Made by a program: the position numbers and the translations under genes
NCBI GenBank assembly: GCA_022846075.1
Contig: AP025582.1
Span: forward strand, 744,001-808,000
Origin: Oscillospiraceae bacterium
GTDB lineage: Bacteria; Bacillota; Clostridia; Oscillospirales; Oscillospiraceae
Direction of reading: 5' to 3'
DNA length: 64,000 nt
Part shown: positions 31,333-41,079 of the stretch, piece after piece
Numbering within the stretch: position 1 is the stretch's first letter
How the letters are laid out: each line of letters starts with the position of its first letter
Notes under the pieces: generated by a model
What the model saw: the letters and a program-made list of their open reading frames with translations, nothing else
Database searches by the model: none
What the model was told of the DNA's origin: nothing

Positions 31333-33411
31333 TCAGTCGTCCAGCTCCGCCATGGCTTTGGCGGCGGCGATGGCCTTTTCCTGGGCGGCGGGGGGCGCCT
31401 CCTCGTAGCGCACGAAGTGGAAGGTGAAGGAGCCCCGGCCCTGGGTCATGGACCTGAGGTCGATGGCGTAGCGGCCCATCTCGGCCATGGGGACCTCGGC
31501 GGAGATGACCTGGTCGCCGTCCCCGGCGGGGTCCATGCCCAGCACGCGGCCCCGGCGCTTGTTCAGATCGCCGATGACGTCGCCCATGTAGCTGTCGGGC
31601 ACGGTGACCTTCAGCTCCCCGATGGGCTCCAGCAGGGTGGGGGAGGCGTCGGGCATACCGGCCTTGTAGGCCAGCTGGGTGGCGGTCTTGAAGGCCATTT
31701 CGGAGGAGTCCACCGGGTGGTAGGACCCGTCGAAGAGGGTGGCCTTCAGGTTGACCACGGGATAGCCCGCCAGCACGCCGTGCTGGACCGCCTCCCGCAT
31801 CCCCTTTTCCACGGCGGGGAAGTAGTTTTTGGGCACGGCGCCGCCCACCACGGCCTCGCAGAACTCCAGCTCCTCGCTCTCGCCGGGCTCGAAGCGCATC
31901 CACACGTCGCCGAACTGGCCGTGGCCGCCGGTCTGCTTCTTGTGGCGGCCCTGGACCTCCACCTTTTTGCGGATCTTCTCCCGGTAGGCCACTCGGGGCT
32001 CGGAGAGCTCGGCGTCCACGCCGAAGCGGTTCTTCAGCCGGGAGAGGATCACGTCCATCTGCATGTCGCCGGTGCCGGAGACCACCATCTGCCGGGTCTC
32101 GGCGTTGTTGACCCAGTGGAAGGTCTGGTCCTCCTCCTCCAGGCGGGTGAGGCCGGCGGCGATCTTGTCCTCCTGGCCCTTGGTCTTGGGGGAGATGGCC
32201 ACGGAGTAGCAGGGCTCGGGGAAGGGGATGGGCTCCAGCTTCACCACCTTGCGGGGGTCGCACAGGGTGTCGCCGGTCTTGAGCTTATCCATCTTGGTGA
32301 CGGCACCGATGTCGCCGCACTGCAGCTCCTTCACTTCCTCTGCCTTCTTGCCCCGCATCTGATAGAGACGGCCCAGCTTTTCCGGCTCGCCGGTGCGGGC
32401 GTTCACGATGGGCATATCGGGCTTCAGACTGCCGGAGAGGACCTTGAGGTAGGAGTACTTGCCGTACTGGTCGGAGACGGTCTTCCACACGAAGGCGGTG
32501 GGCAGGGCGCCGGGGGCGGCCACGAACTCGTCCAGCTCCCCGTCGGCGTTCTCGCCCATCAGGGGGCGGCCCTCCACGGGGTTGGGCAGCAGTTCGATGA
32601 TGGCGTCCAGAAGCATCCGGGTGCCCAGGCCGGACAGGGCGGAGCCGCACAGCACCGGGAACAGGGACAGGTCCCGCACGCCGGCCCGAAGGCCCTGGAC
32701 CATCTCGGCGTAGGTGAAGTCCTCGCCGCCGAAGTATTTGTCCATCATGGCCTCACTGGTCTCGGCCACCGACTCCTTCAGGGAGTCGTAGAGCTCGTCC
32801 AGGACGGCCTTCTTGTCCTCGGGCACGTCGATCTCCAGCCGCTCCCCCTTGGGGCCGGCCTCAAAGGCCCGCTTATGGAGGACGTCGATGATGCCGATGA
32901 CCTTTTTATCCGCGTCCCAGATGGGGGCCACCAGGGGGGCGATGTTCTTGCCGAAGCGGTCCCGGAGGGTGGCGAAGGCGGCGTTATAGTCGGAGTTCTC
33001 CTCGTCGGTCTTGGACACGTAGAGGATGCGGGGGATCTTCCGCTCGGCGCAGAATTTCCACGCCTTCTCGGCGCCTACGCTCATGCCCGACTTGGCCGAG
33101 CAGACGATGATGGCGGCGTCGGCGGCCTGGAGGGCCTCCATCACCTCGCCGGAGAAGTCGAAGTAGCCCGGGGTGTCCAGCACGTTGATCTTACAGCCGT
33201 TGTACTCCACGGGGAGGATGGAGGTGGAGATGGAGATCTGGCGCTTGATCTCTTCGGGGTCGTAATCGCTGACGGTGTTGCCGTCGGGCACGGAGCCCAG
33301 GCGGATGGAGCCGCCGGCGAGATAAAGCATACTTTCCGCCAGGGACGTCTTTCCGTTGCCACCGTGCCCCAGCAGGCAGACGTTGCGGATGTTTTGCGCG
33401 GAATAGCTCAT
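31333..33411 (-). CDS. elongation factor G paralogue (EF-G2-like)
   Basis: A 692-residue translational GTPase with all EF-G domains. The P-loop is GHGGNGKTS rather than the GHIDAGKTT-type loop of canonical EF-G. DTPGYFDF and SKTDEE (instead of NKMD) also differ, and domain IV has HKKQTGGHGQFGDV. These features match the EF-G2 subgroup, whose members may act in stress, recycling or ribosome rescue rather than routine translocation. Start ATG 33411 has GGAGAGGA upstream. It is monocistronic and not next to rps genes, which supports its being a second EF-G. Confidence 0.85.
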   Translation of the reverse strand: MSYSAQNIRNVCLLGHGGNGKTSLAESMLYLAGGSIRLGSVPDGNTVSDYDPEEIKRQISISTSILPVEYNGCKINVLDTPGYFDFSGEVMEALQAADAAIIVCSAKSGMSVGAEKAWKFCAERKIPRILYVSKTDEENSDYNAAFATLRDRFGKNIAPLVAPIWDADKKVIGIIDVLHKRAFEAGPKGERLEIDVPEDKKAVLDELYDSLKESVAETSEAMMDKYFGGEDFTYAEMVQGLRAGVRDLSLFPVLCGSALSGLGTRMLLDAIIELLPNPVEGRPLMGENADGELDEFVAAPGALPTAFVWKTVSDQYGKYSYLKVLSGSLKPDMPIVNARTGEPEKLGRLYQMRGKKAEEVKELQCGDIGAVTKMDKLKTGDTLCDPRKVVKLEPIPFPEPCYSVAISPKTKGQEDKIAAGLTRLEEEDQTFHWVNNAETRQMVVSGTGDMQMDVILSRLKNRFGVDAELSEPRVAYREKIRKKVEVQGRHKKQTGGHGQFGDVWMRFEPGESEELEFCEAVVGGAVPKNYFPAVEKGMREAVQHGVLAGYPVVNLKATLFDGSYHPVDSSEMAFKTATQLAYKAGMPDASPTLLEPIGELKVTVPDSYMGDVIGDLNKRRGRVLGMDPAGDGDQVISAEVPMAEMGRYAIDLRSMTQGRGSFTFHFVRYEEAPPAAQEKAIAAAKAMAELDD

Positions 33412-33484
33412 TTGATTCCTCTCCTTACGTTTTGGGATGCAGCTCACAGTGGGGAGCCGGGAAACGAAAACACTGTTCTTGTTG

Positions 33485-33513
33485 ATTATAACGCAAACCG
33501 GCCGTTCTGACAA
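33485..33513 (-). promoter_or_regulatory. promoter of the EF-G2-like gene
   Basis: On the minus strand TTGTCA (33513-33508), 17-bp spacer, TATAAT (33490-33485). Confidence 0.8.
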
Positions 33514-33547
33514 CTGAAATTTGAGAAAAATGCACAGCGGAGAGGCA

Positions 33548-33577
33548 AAGAAAAAAGCAGCGGTTTTTACCGCTGCT
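33548..33577 (-). terminator. terminator after the sigma/anti-sigma operon
   Basis: On the minus strand AGCAGCGG/CCGCTGCT stem followed by TTTTTTC, directly after the anti-sigma stop codon. Confidence 0.85.
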
Positions 33578-33579
33578 TT

Positions 33580-34659
33580 TTATGGCGTATTTGGGTCGGC
33601 CTCCGCCGGAGTGACCGTCCCGGCAGTCAGGTCCGCCAGATAAGAAGTGACGGCCTCCCCTTGCAGGCAGGTCACGGGATAGATGTGGTCCGTCTGGGTC
33701 TCGCCGCAGGTGAGGACGGCTGTCTCCCCCTCCGGCAGGGTGAGGGTAAGGGTCCGGGCGGAGCGGTCGTAGACGGGGGCCGGGTCGGAGAGGGCGTCGG
33801 GGAAAAGCTCGGCGGCACAGAGGTCCAGGACCTCTTTCTGAACGTCGGGGAAGCTGTAAAAGGTGACGGCCTGACGCTGCTCCGGCTGGGCGGCAGGCTC
33901 GGCGGAATCCTCCGGGGGGAGGGCATCCTGGTCGGCCTGGGCCGTGTCATTGGAGGCACCCGGAAGGCCGTTGGCGGGAGCCACGCCCAACTCGGGGCTG
34001 ATGCTTCCGACGGGAATGGGGGCGCTGCGGAATTGCATGGCGGGGGTGGGGGCCGGAGTGGGGGAGACCGCCTTGTAGGCGGCGGAGCCGGCCCCCCCGC
34101 CGCAGGTGGCGTCCGCCTGGACGGGGGCGGCGGTTTCCTCCGGAACGGCGGACCCAGCCCCATTGTCTTCCAGCGCGCTGAACGCCTGGACACTCTGCTC
34201 GGCGCTTTCCGGAGTGCCCTCGCCGGCATCCGCCGGCGCGGCGGCCCCGGAGCGGCCGGCGGCGGTCATGGCCATCGCCGTGTCCGCCGAGGGGGCGGAG
34301 GTGTTGCCGCCCGCCATCCAGGGGCGGAGGGCTCCCGCGCCCACCAGGATCACGGCCAGCACGGCCGCGGTGGCCAGCCATTGGTTCCGGCGCCTGGCCC
34401 GGGCCTTGGCCTCACCGGGGACAAAAGGGATTGTGTTGTCCGCCCGCACGGCTTCCATGACGCGCCCGGCCAGATCCGGGGGAGGCGCCACAGGGGGCAG
34501 GGCGGCCACGGCGGCGTGAAGGGCGGAGAGCTCCTCCGCCAGGGCGCGGCAGTCCGGACAGCCGGCCAGATGCTCCTCCAGCCGGGTATTCTCCTCGGGG
34601 GAGAGCGCCCCGTCCAGCCGGGCGCTGATCAGCTCCAGATATTCGTCGCAGTTTGACAC
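33580..34659 (-). CDS. anti-sigma factor with zinc-finger domain
   Basis: A 359-residue membrane protein. The N-terminal ZAS domain has the His-x3-Cys-x2-Cys motif in EEHLAGCPDCRALAEEL (~residues 28-45), which typically binds region 2/4 of the cognate ECF sigma. One membrane helix (~95-115, WLATAAVLAVILVGAGAL) leads to an extracytoplasmic Ala/Pro/Thr-rich linker and a C-terminal domain of ~100 residues with no recognised family, the likely sensor. It follows the ECF sigma gene by 143 bp on the same strand. Confidence 0.88.
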   Translation of the reverse strand: MSNCDEYLELISARLDGALSPEENTRLEEHLAGCPDCRALAEELSALHAAVAALPPVAPPPDLAGRVMEAVRADNTIPFVPGEAKARARRRNQWLATAAVLAVILVGAGALRPWMAGGNTSAPSADTAMAMTAAGRSGAAAPADAGEGTPESAEQSVQAFSALEDNGAGSAVPEETAAPVQADATCGGGAGSAAYKAVSPTPAPTPAMQFRSAPIPVGSISPELGVAPANGLPGASNDTAQADQDALPPEDSAEPAAQPEQRQAVTFYSFPDVQKEVLDLCAAELFPDALSDPAPVYDRSARTLTLTLPEGETAVLTCGETQTDHIYPVTCLQGEAVTSYLADLTAGTVTPAEADPNTP

Positions 34660-34802
34660 GGGTCACCCTCCTCTCTCGTTTGGTTCCAGCCTTTGGACGG
34701 CGGTCGGCCGGAAAAGTTCCCGCTTTTTATAAATCATATCAGAGGATTTACAAAAATGTGACGGCGCCCGCCCCGGCGGGCCGGGCACATGGGAGAAAAA
34801 AC

Positions 34803-35363
34803 TTAGAAATTATTTTTTTTCAGAAAATCCCGCAGGGACAGCCGGGCCCGGGCGATGCGGGATTTGACGGTCCCCTCCTCCAGGTCCAAACACTGGGCGA
34901 TCTCCTGGTAGCTGAGCCCCTCCAGCTCCCGCAGCAGAAGGACCTGCCGGTGGTCGGGGGAGAGGGCGTCCAGCCCTTTCTGCACCGCTTCCCGGGCCTC
35001 CTGCCGCTCCAACTGCCGCTCCGGGGACCAGCGGTCGTCGGGGACCTCGGCCTGCCGCTCCTCGTCGCCGCTCTCCACCGTCATGGACAGGGTCCCCCGC
35101 CGCTTCTCCCGGCGGAGGAAGTCGATGCAGGCGTTGGAGGTGAGGCGGTAGAGCCAGGTGGAAAAGGCGCTCTGGCCGCCGAACCGGGCCAGGCCCCGCC
35201 AGGCGTTGAGGAAGGCCTCCTGGGTGAGATCGGCGGCATCGTCGGGACTGCCCGTCATGCGGTAGGCCAGGTTGTACACCATGGTCTGGTTGGCCTCCAC
35301 CAGCTGGGCGAAGGCGTCCTGGTCGCCCGACTGGGCGGCCTGGATGAGGGCTTGTTCTGTCAC
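34803..35363 (-). CDS. ECF RNA polymerase sigma factor (SigW/RpoE-like)
   Basis: A 186-residue sigma factor. Region 2 has [45 protein letters not shown] and [18 protein letters not shown]. Region 4 has [48 protein letters not shown]. It starts at a GTG with AGGTGAG 5 bases upstream. The paired anti-sigma factor follows, so release probably depends on an envelope signal. The self-regulated promoter could not be identified with confidence. Confidence 0.93.
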   Translation of the reverse strand: MTEQALIQAAQSGDQDAFAQLVEANQTMVYNLAYRMTGSPDDAADLTQEAFLNAWRGLARFGGQSAFSTWLYRLTSNACIDFLRREKRRGTLSMTVESGDEERQAEVPDDRWSPERQLERQEAREAVQKGLDALSPDHRQVLLLRELEGLSYQEIAQCLDLEEGTVKSRIARARLSLRDFLKKNNF

Positions 35364-35665
35364 CGGTTCTCACCTGCCTTTTGGGTTGGGATATCCCGCC
35401 TGCGGGCGGGGACGGACGGCAGGGCGGCCCTGCCGGGGGCCCAAACCCATTTCTTTTGTCTTGCCAAAAGAAACGGTTTTGGATGCCAAAGAAAAGCGCT
35501 AACTAAATATACAAGTGGCAGCTTCTAACGACCGGCGCTCACGTCTGTCAACTCCGTCTCCTCTGAGCGCCGCTGCCGCTGGGTACTGCTGTACAGACAG
35601 TATTTGCAACTCATTGGTGCGCCTGAGCGGGGAGAAGTTTAAAAAGTTGCGGGGGACGCGGGGAT
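35364..35665. other. intergenic region between sigma operon and dusB
   Basis: 302 bp with no supported gene. On the minus strand TTGACA occurs at about 35550 with only a weak -10. Near 35450-35490 is a TTCTTTTG...CCAAAAGAA inverted repeat resembling a motif dispersed in this window. Nothing else convincing is seen. Confidence 0.4.
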
Positions 35666-36649
35666 TTATTCCTCCGGGTCCCTTAGGTCCCGCTTGATGC
35701 CCTCGGTGATGCGGTAGACTTGTTCCAGGGTCTCCACCTTGCAGAGCTGTTCCTTATAATACCCGGCGTAGGGGATGCCCTTGAGGTACCAGGCGTAGTG
35801 CTTCCGGGCCTCCAGGCAGGCGATGTGCTCGCCCTTGTGCTCCGCCGCCAGTTCGATCTGGCGGACGGCCGTGTCGCACCGCTGGGCCAGCGGGGGGCGG
35901 GGGGGGATGGGCTCGCCCGCCAGGGCGGCGGCGGACTGCTGGAAGAGCCAGGGGTTGCCGAAGGCCCCCCGGCCGATCATGGCCATGTCGCAGCCGGTGC
36001 GCTGGAGGATTTTTACGGCGTCCTCCGGGGTAAAAATGTCCCCGTTGGCGATGACCGGGATGGAGACGGCCTCTTTGACCTGCCGGATGCCCTCCCAGTC
36101 GGCGCGGCCGGAGTACATCTGCACCTTGGTGCGGCCGTGGACGGCGATGGCGGAGGCCCCCGCGTCCTCCAGCCGCCTGGCCAGCTCCACGCAGTTGATG
36201 TGGCCCTTGTCCCAGCCCAGCCGGATCTTTACGGTGACGGGGGCGCCCGCCGCCCCCCGGACGGCGGCGGCGGCCACCCGGGCGGCCCGCTCCGGGTCCC
36301 GGGCCAGGCCGGAACCGTCCCCGTTGTTGCACACCTTGGGCACGGGACAGCCCATGTTGATGTCGATGATGTCCGCCCCCGAAAGGCGGAGTGCTTTGGC
36401 GGCGGCCCGCTCCATGCTCTCCTCGTCGCTTCCGAAGAGCTGGACGGCGGCGGGGTGCTCCCCCCGGCCCAGGCTCAGGAGGGGGAGGCTTTTCTGGTCC
36501 TGATAGCACAGGGCCTTGGCCGACACCATCTCGGTGACGGTATAACCCGCCCCCAGCTCCCGGCAGATGGTTCGGAAGGCCAGATCGGTGACCCCGGCCA
36601 TGGGGGCCAGGGCCAGGGGGGAGGGGATGGTAACATTGCCGATGTTCAC
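35666..36649 (-). CDS. dusB: tRNA-dihydrouridine synthase (DusB-like)
   Basis: Flavoenzyme reducing uridines in tRNA D-loops; 327 residues. It shows [16 protein letters not shown], the catalytic-cysteine motif [60 protein letters not shown] and [13 protein letters not shown]. The GTG at 36649 is taken as start because CAGGAGA lies 8 bases upstream and the protein then has the usual N-terminus ([11 protein letters not shown]). The longer frame to 36847 runs into the spoIIE control region. Confidence 0.92.
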   Translation of the reverse strand: MNIGNVTIPSPLALAPMAGVTDLAFRTICRELGAGYTVTEMVSAKALCYQDQKSLPLLSLGRGEHPAAVQLFGSDEESMERAAAKALRLSGADIIDINMGCPVPKVCNNGDGSGLARDPERAARVAAAAVRGAAGAPVTVKIRLGWDKGHINCVELARRLEDAGASAIAVHGRTKVQMYSGRADWEGIRQVKEAVSIPVIANGDIFTPEDAVKILQRTGCDMAMIGRGAFGNPWLFQQSAAALAGEPIPPRPPLAQRCDTAVRQIELAAEHKGEHIACLEARKHYAWYLKGIPYAGYYKEQLCKVETLEQVYRITEGIKRDLRDPEE

Positions 36650-36777
36650 GTCAGTGTCTCCTGTTTCCGTAATTTGCTCCATTTTAGCACGATTGCGGAC
36701 ATTTGACAATCGGAAAGGCGGAGCCCCTCCGCCGGATCTGTCCGGCTTCCCCGTCCCATCCGTTCCCCTCCCCCTAT

Positions 36778-36811
36778 TTCGGCAAAGAATTTCCAATACC
36801 TGGAGTATACT
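36778..36811 (+). promoter_or_regulatory. possible Spo0A-linked promoter of spoIIE
   Basis: TTCGGCAAA (36778-36786) is one mismatch from the reverse-complement Spo0A box (TTCGACAAA) and sits at the -35 position of a TATACT -10 (36806-36811), where the -35 itself is poor. This matches the logic of Spo0A-activated spoIIE in Bacillus, but the evidence is short. Confidence 0.35.
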
Positions 36812-36861
36812 GTCATCGAAATGGGTAAAAATGGAAACCCTGTACATAGGAGGAGACTGTG

Positions 36862-39201
36862 ATGGCGGTAAAATGGAAAACCAAGGCGGCCCAGGTGGGG
36901 GAGGAACTGGGACAGACCGGCCGGGTGGTGCTCCGGGCCCCGGCCCTGGCCCGGGGGGCGGAGTGCCTCATGCGCTTCATGCTGGGGGCGGTGCTGGCCG
37001 GAGGGGAGATCTTCGGCGGGTACGCCCCCTTTGGGATCGGGCTGGTGGCCTGCTCCGGCTCGGGGATGGACGGGCTGTGCGCCCTGCTGGGGGCCTGCCT
37101 GGGGTATCTCACCTTCCGGGGCTTCGTGGAGGGGCTGCGCTACGCCGCCGCCTGTGTGCTGGTGTTTTCGGTGGCCTTTGCCTTTTATGATGTGCGGCTT
37201 TATCAAAAGACCTGGTTCATGCCTTTGGTGGCGGCGGCAATGGACGCCGTCACTGGTTTTGTCTACCTGTCGGACGCCCGCTGGCGGCCGGCCCAGGTGA
37301 TCTTTTTCGCCACGGAGATCCTGCTGGCGGGGGCGTCGGCTTACTTCTACCGCACGGCTTTCTCCCCCTGGACCCAGAAGCGGGAGGACAGCGCGCTGAC
37401 CACCCGGCAGACGGTGAGCCTGTTCCTTCTTCTGGGCACCCTTCTGGTGGCCCTGGCGGGCGTCACCTTCTGGGGGGACCTGTCCATCGGGCGGCTGGCG
37501 GCCGCCCTGCTGGTCATGGCGGTGGCCCACGAGGGGGGGCTGGGCCTGGGAGCCGCCACCGGGGTGGCCGCGGGCCTGGGCATGGACCTGGCCGCCGGAG
37601 GCGCCCCCTTCTATACCATGGCCTACGGCTTTTCCGGCCTGCTCACCGGGGCGGGGTGGAAGCAGGGGCGGCTCTTTGGGGCCCTCACCTATGTGGTCAC
37701 CAACGCCGTGGCGGTGCTGTGGACCTGGGACGCCGCCCAGCGGGTGTCCAGCCTCTACGAGGTGTTCATCGCCTCCGTCCTCTTTCTCCTGCTGCCCCAA
37801 AAGCTGACGCGCAGGCTCTCGGCCCTGCTGACCCGGGAGGGGAAGCAGGACACCGCCCGCCGGGCGGCGGCCTATGTGTGGGACAAGCTCTCGGCCACCG
37901 CCGGGGCCTTTCGGACGGTGTGCGAGGGCCTGCGCTCGGCCTTCCCGCCCCAGGGGCCCAACGACGGCGACGTCTCCTCGGTCTTTGACCGCACCGCCGA
38001 GCGGGTCTGCCAGCGGTGCGCCCTGCGGAACACCTGCTGGGAGCACGACTATGTCAGCACCTATAACGCACTCAACGACGCTTTGCCCACCATGCTGGAG
38101 CGGGGGCGGGGGGAGGCGGGGGATTTCCCCGGCTGGTTCGCCAGCCGGTGCCTCCAGTTCCCAGCCTTCCTGCGGACCGCCAATGAGGAGGTCACCGCCC
38201 TCCTCTACCGGCGGCAGTACCAGAACCGGGTCCGGGAAAACCGGGGAGCGGTGTGCCGGCAGTATGAGGCCCTGGCCGACGTCCTCTCCACCGCCGCCGT
38301 GGAGCTCTCCACCGAGCTGACCCCCGACCCCCTCCGGGAAAAACGGCTGCGCCAGCACCTCACCGCCCTGGGGCTGGAGGGGGAGACGGCGGTCTACTAT
38401 GACGAGCTGGGCCATCTCCGTGCCGAGGTGGCCGGGGACGGACTGGAAGTCCTGCGGGAGGCGGCGGAGCTGCGCAAGCTCTCCGACCTGATGGGCCTGC
38501 CCCTCCGGTTGGCGGAGGAGGACAGGGCGGACCGGGTGACCTTCCTCCAGGCGGAACCTCTGATGGCGGTGGCCGGCCTGGCCGCCCGGCGGAAGGAAGG
38601 GCAGACCGAGAGCGGGGACACGGGAACCTGGTTCAAACGCTCCGACGGCAGCCTTTTCGTCCTCCTCTGTGACGGCATGGGCAGCGGGGCCGCCGCCCAG
38701 CGGGAGAGCGCCCTGGCTGTGCGGCTCCTGGAGGAGTTCCTCCGGGCGGGGCTGGAGGCCGCCGCCGCCCTGCGGACGGTGAACTCCGCCCTGGCCCTGC
38801 GCAATGAGGAGACGGGGGCCTTCACCACGGTGGACCTGCTGCGGCTGGACCTCTTTACCGGCGGGGGAGAGGTGTGCAAGTACGGGGCCGCCCCCACCTA
38901 TGTGAAGCGCTCCGGCGTGGTGAGCCGGATCACCGGCGCAGCCCTCCCCGCCGGTCTGGTGGACGGAGACGGGGTGGGGCCCGACGTCACCGGCCTGGCC
39001 CTGGGCCCGGGAGACTGCGTCCTCCTCCTCAGCGACGGCGTGGCCGACGCCTCTGACGACCAGTGGGTGCGGGACATGCTGGCCCAGTTTGACGGGGAGA
39101 GCCCCAAGGAGCTGGCCCGGGACATCATGGCCGAGAGCGAGAAGCGGGTGGGGGCCGCCGACGACCGCACGGCGGTGGTCATCCGGATCGGCAGACGGTG
39201 A
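36862..39201 (+). CDS. spoIIE: stage II sporulation protein E, serine phosphatase
   Basis: SpoIIE dephosphorylates SpoIIAA to activate sigma-F in the forespore and takes part in polar septum formation. The 779-residue protein has an N-terminal region with about ten membrane helices (~35-310), a central cytosolic part with Cys-rich [13 protein letters not shown], and a C-terminal PP2C-type phosphatase. Metal-binding [15 protein letters not shown] and [13 protein letters not shown] are intact. ATG 36862 follows AGGAGG; an adjacent in-frame GTG at 36859 is possible. A terminator follows at once. Confidence 0.95.
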   Translation: MAVKWKTKAAQVGEELGQTGRVVLRAPALARGAECLMRFMLGAVLAGGEIFGGYAPFGIGLVACSGSGMDGLCALLGACLGYLTFRGFVEGLRYAAACVLVFSVAFAFYDVRLYQKTWFMPLVAAAMDAVTGFVYLSDARWRPAQVIFFATEILLAGASAYFYRTAFSPWTQKREDSALTTRQTVSLFLLLGTLLVALAGVTFWGDLSIGRLAAALLVMAVAHEGGLGLGAATGVAAGLGMDLAAGGAPFYTMAYGFSGLLTGAGWKQGRLFGALTYVVTNAVAVLWTWDAAQRVSSLYEVFIASVLFLLLPQKLTRRLSALLTREGKQDTARRAAAYVWDKLSATAGAFRTVCEGLRSAFPPQGPNDGDVSSVFDRTAERVCQRCALRNTCWEHDYVSTYNALNDALPTMLERGRGEAGDFPGWFASRCLQFPAFLRTANEEVTALLYRRQYQNRVRENRGAVCRQYEALADVLSTAAVELSTELTPDPLREKRLRQHLTALGLEGETAVYYDELGHLRAEVAGDGLEVLREAAELRKLSDLMGLPLRLAEEDRADRVTFLQAEPLMAVAGLAARRKEGQTESGDTGTWFKRSDGSLFVLLCDGMGSGAAAQRESALAVRLLEEFLRAGLEAAAALRTVNSALALRNEETGAFTTVDLLRLDLFTGGGEVCKYGAAPTYVKRSGVVSRITGAALPAGLVDGDGVGPDVTGLALGPGDCVLLLSDGVADASDDQWVRDMLAQFDGESPKELARDIMAESEKRVGAADDRTAVVIRIGRR

Positions 39202-39208
39202 GAAAATG

Positions 39209-39245
39209 AAAAAGGCCCGGCGTCCAACGGACGCCGGGCCTTTTT
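39209..39245. terminator. bidirectional terminator between spoIIE and the abf operon
   Basis: A perfect 17-bp inverted repeat (AAAAAGGCCCGGCGTCC and complement) with an AAC loop. Confidence 0.9.
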
Positions 39246-39271
39246 ATTAGGAATGCCGCGGGGTTAGGAGA

Positions 39272-40576
39272 TCAGTCCTCGTACTTGCAGTGGAAGCGCT
39301 TCTCGAACTCCTCGATCAGGCCGGCCCGGAAGTCGGGGTGGGTGATCTTGATGAGGTTCTTGGCGCGGTTGCGCAGGGTCTCGCCCTTCAGGTGGGCGAT
39401 GCCGAACTCGGTGATGACGTAGTCCACGTCGTTACGGCAGGTGGTGACGGCGGCGCCGTGATCCAGGAAGGGAACGATCTTGGAGACGGTGCCCTTGGCG
39501 GCGGTGGAGGGGCAGGCCATGATGGACACGCCGCCCTTGGAGGCGGAGGCGCCGCGGACGAAGTCGACCTGGCCGCCGGTGCCGGAGATCTGACGCAGGC
39601 CCACGGACTCGGAGGCCACCTGGCCCATCAGGTCCACCTGCACGCAGGAGTTGATGGAGATCAGGTTGTCGTTCTGAGCGATGACGAAGGGGTTGTTGAC
39701 GTAGTCCACCGGCTGCATATCCACGTCGGGGTTCTTGTTGACGAAGTCATAGAGCCGCTTGGTGCCCATGAGGAAGGTGACCACGAACTTGCCGGGCTTC
39801 AGGGTCTTCTTGGCGTTGGTGATGACGCCGGCCTCCACCAGCTCCACCACGCCGTCGGAGAACATCTCGGAGTGGATGCCCAGGTCCTTCTTGTCCTTCA
39901 GGAACAGCAGGACGGCGTCGGGGATGGCGCCGATGCCCAGCTGGAGGGTGGCGCCGTCGGGGATCAGAGAGGCGCAGTGCTCACCGATGGCCCGCTCGGT
40001 GTCGCCGATCTTGGGGGCGCCCAGCTCGATGAGGGGCTCATCATGCTCCACGAAAGCGGAGATGTCGGTAACGGGAATGACGGTGGCGCCGTAAGTAAAG
40101 GGCATGGAGGGGTTGACCTGGGCGATGACGGTCTTGGCGCACTTCACGGCCTCGGCGGTGTAGTCGCAGGACACGCCCAGGGAGACGTTGCCGTTCTCGT
40201 CGGGAGGGGTGACGTTGATGAGGGCCACGTCCACGGGCAGGGTGCTGTGGAACAGGCGGGGGATCTCAAAGAAGAAGCAGGGGGTGAAGTCGCCCTGACC
40301 GCTCTCCACGGCCTTCCGGGTGGAAGCGCCCACGAAGAGGGAATTGTGATGGAAGTGCTCGGCCATCTCGGGGGCGCAGTAAGCGCCCTTGCCCATGGCG
40401 ACCATGTGGACGATCTCCACGTCCTTATAGGCGTCGGCGTTCTCCACCATCTTGTCCACCAGGTAGATGGGCTCGCCGCAGGCGTGCTCGACGACGACCC
40501 GGTCACCGGACTTGATCAGCTTGACAGCCTCCTCGGCGGTGGTGGTATGCTCCTTGTAGTAGGTTTTCCAATCCAT
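39272..40576 (-). CDS. abfT: 4-hydroxybutyrate CoA-transferase
   Basis: Transfers CoA from acetyl-CoA (or similar) to 4-hydroxybutyrate. The 434-residue protein closely follows the known Clostridium aminobutyricum enzyme: MDWK start, GDRVVVEHACGEP, NVSLGVSCDYT, TLQLGIGAIPDAVL with the catalytic Glu region LGIHSEMFSDGVVEL, FLMGTKRLYDFVN, and GGQVDFVRGAS. It is the last gene of the permease-abfD-nfu-abfT unit. Product 4-hydroxybutyryl-CoA is the AbfD substrate, so the pairing fixes the pathway. Confidence 0.92.
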   Translation of the reverse strand: MDWKTYYKEHTTTAEEAVKLIKSGDRVVVEHACGEPIYLVDKMVENADAYKDVEIVHMVAMGKGAYCAPEMAEHFHHNSLFVGASTRKAVESGQGDFTPCFFFEIPRLFHSTLPVDVALINVTPPDENGNVSLGVSCDYTAEAVKCAKTVIAQVNPSMPFTYGATVIPVTDISAFVEHDEPLIELGAPKIGDTERAIGEHCASLIPDGATLQLGIGAIPDAVLLFLKDKKDLGIHSEMFSDGVVELVEAGVITNAKKTLKPGKFVVTFLMGTKRLYDFVNKNPDVDMQPVDYVNNPFVIAQNDNLISINSCVQVDLMGQVASESVGLRQISGTGGQVDFVRGASASKGGVSIMACPSTAAKGTVSKIVPFLDHGAAVTTCRNDVDYVITEFGIAHLKGETLRNRAKNLIKITHPDFRAGLIEEFEKRFHCKYED

Positions 40577-40648
40577 AATACGTTGGGCCCCTTTCCTATT
40601 ATTTTACTCTGGCGTTATACGCAGAAATTGGAGCGATTGGCAACGTCC

Positions 40649-40939
40649 TTACGGATGGTTGCGGCCCATCAGGGCACGGGCCTGAGCCAGCAGCTCCTCG
40701 CTGACCTGCTGCACCAGCACCACGTCCTTGATGTCGGGAAGGGCGCCCTTCAGCTCCTCAGCCACCACCTCTTCGGTGGTGAGATAGGCGGAGGGGCAGT
40801 TGGAACAGTGGCCAAGGAACTGGAAGCGGTAGGTCCCATCCTCAAAGCTCAGGGACTTGACCTCGCCGCCGTGGTCCCGCAGATGGGGCCGCACGTTCTG
40901 GTCCAATACCTTCTCGATGTCTTCCATAGTCGTTGCCAT
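40649..40939 (-). CDS. NifU-like C-terminal domain Fe-S protein (Nfu)
   Basis: A 96-residue Nfu domain protein that carries and delivers [4Fe-4S] clusters. It begins MEDIEKVLDQNVRPHLRDHGGEV and has the cluster-binding Cys-x2-Cys in GHCSNCPSAYLTTEEVV. GGAGTG precedes the ATG. Lying between abfD and abfT, it probably services the [4Fe-4S] cluster of AbfD. An internal promoter upstream (40974-41002) could give independent expression. Confidence 0.9.
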   Translation of the reverse strand: MATTMEDIEKVLDQNVRPHLRDHGGEVKSLSFEDGTYRFQFLGHCSNCPSAYLTTEEVVAEELKGALPDIKDVVLVQQVSEELLAQARALMGRNHP

Positions 40940-40973
40940 GTGGATTCACTCCGTTTCGTTTGTCGATGGCTCC

Positions 40974-41002
40974 ATTATAATACCTCGGGCCACTCTCCGC
41001 AA
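40974..41002 (-). promoter_or_regulatory. internal promoter ahead of nfu-abfT
   Basis: On the minus strand TTGCGG (41002-40997), 17-bp spacer, exact TATAAT (40979-40974). Its -35 lies within a hairpin (40986-41030). Confidence 0.6.
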
Positions 41003-41030
41003 ATGTATTTTATTTGCAGAAAGCGGCCCG
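40986..41030 (-). other. intercistronic hairpin between abfD and nfu
   Basis: CGGGCC and GGCCCG close a long imperfect stem that includes GCAAAT/ATTTGC around a ~6-nt loop. There is no U-tract, so it may stabilise the upstream abfD mRNA or modulate the internal promoter. Confidence 0.5.
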
Positions 41031-41079
41031 AAGCGATTTAGTTCAGTTCACTCTTAGGCGATGGCCGCCTGGAGCGCAA

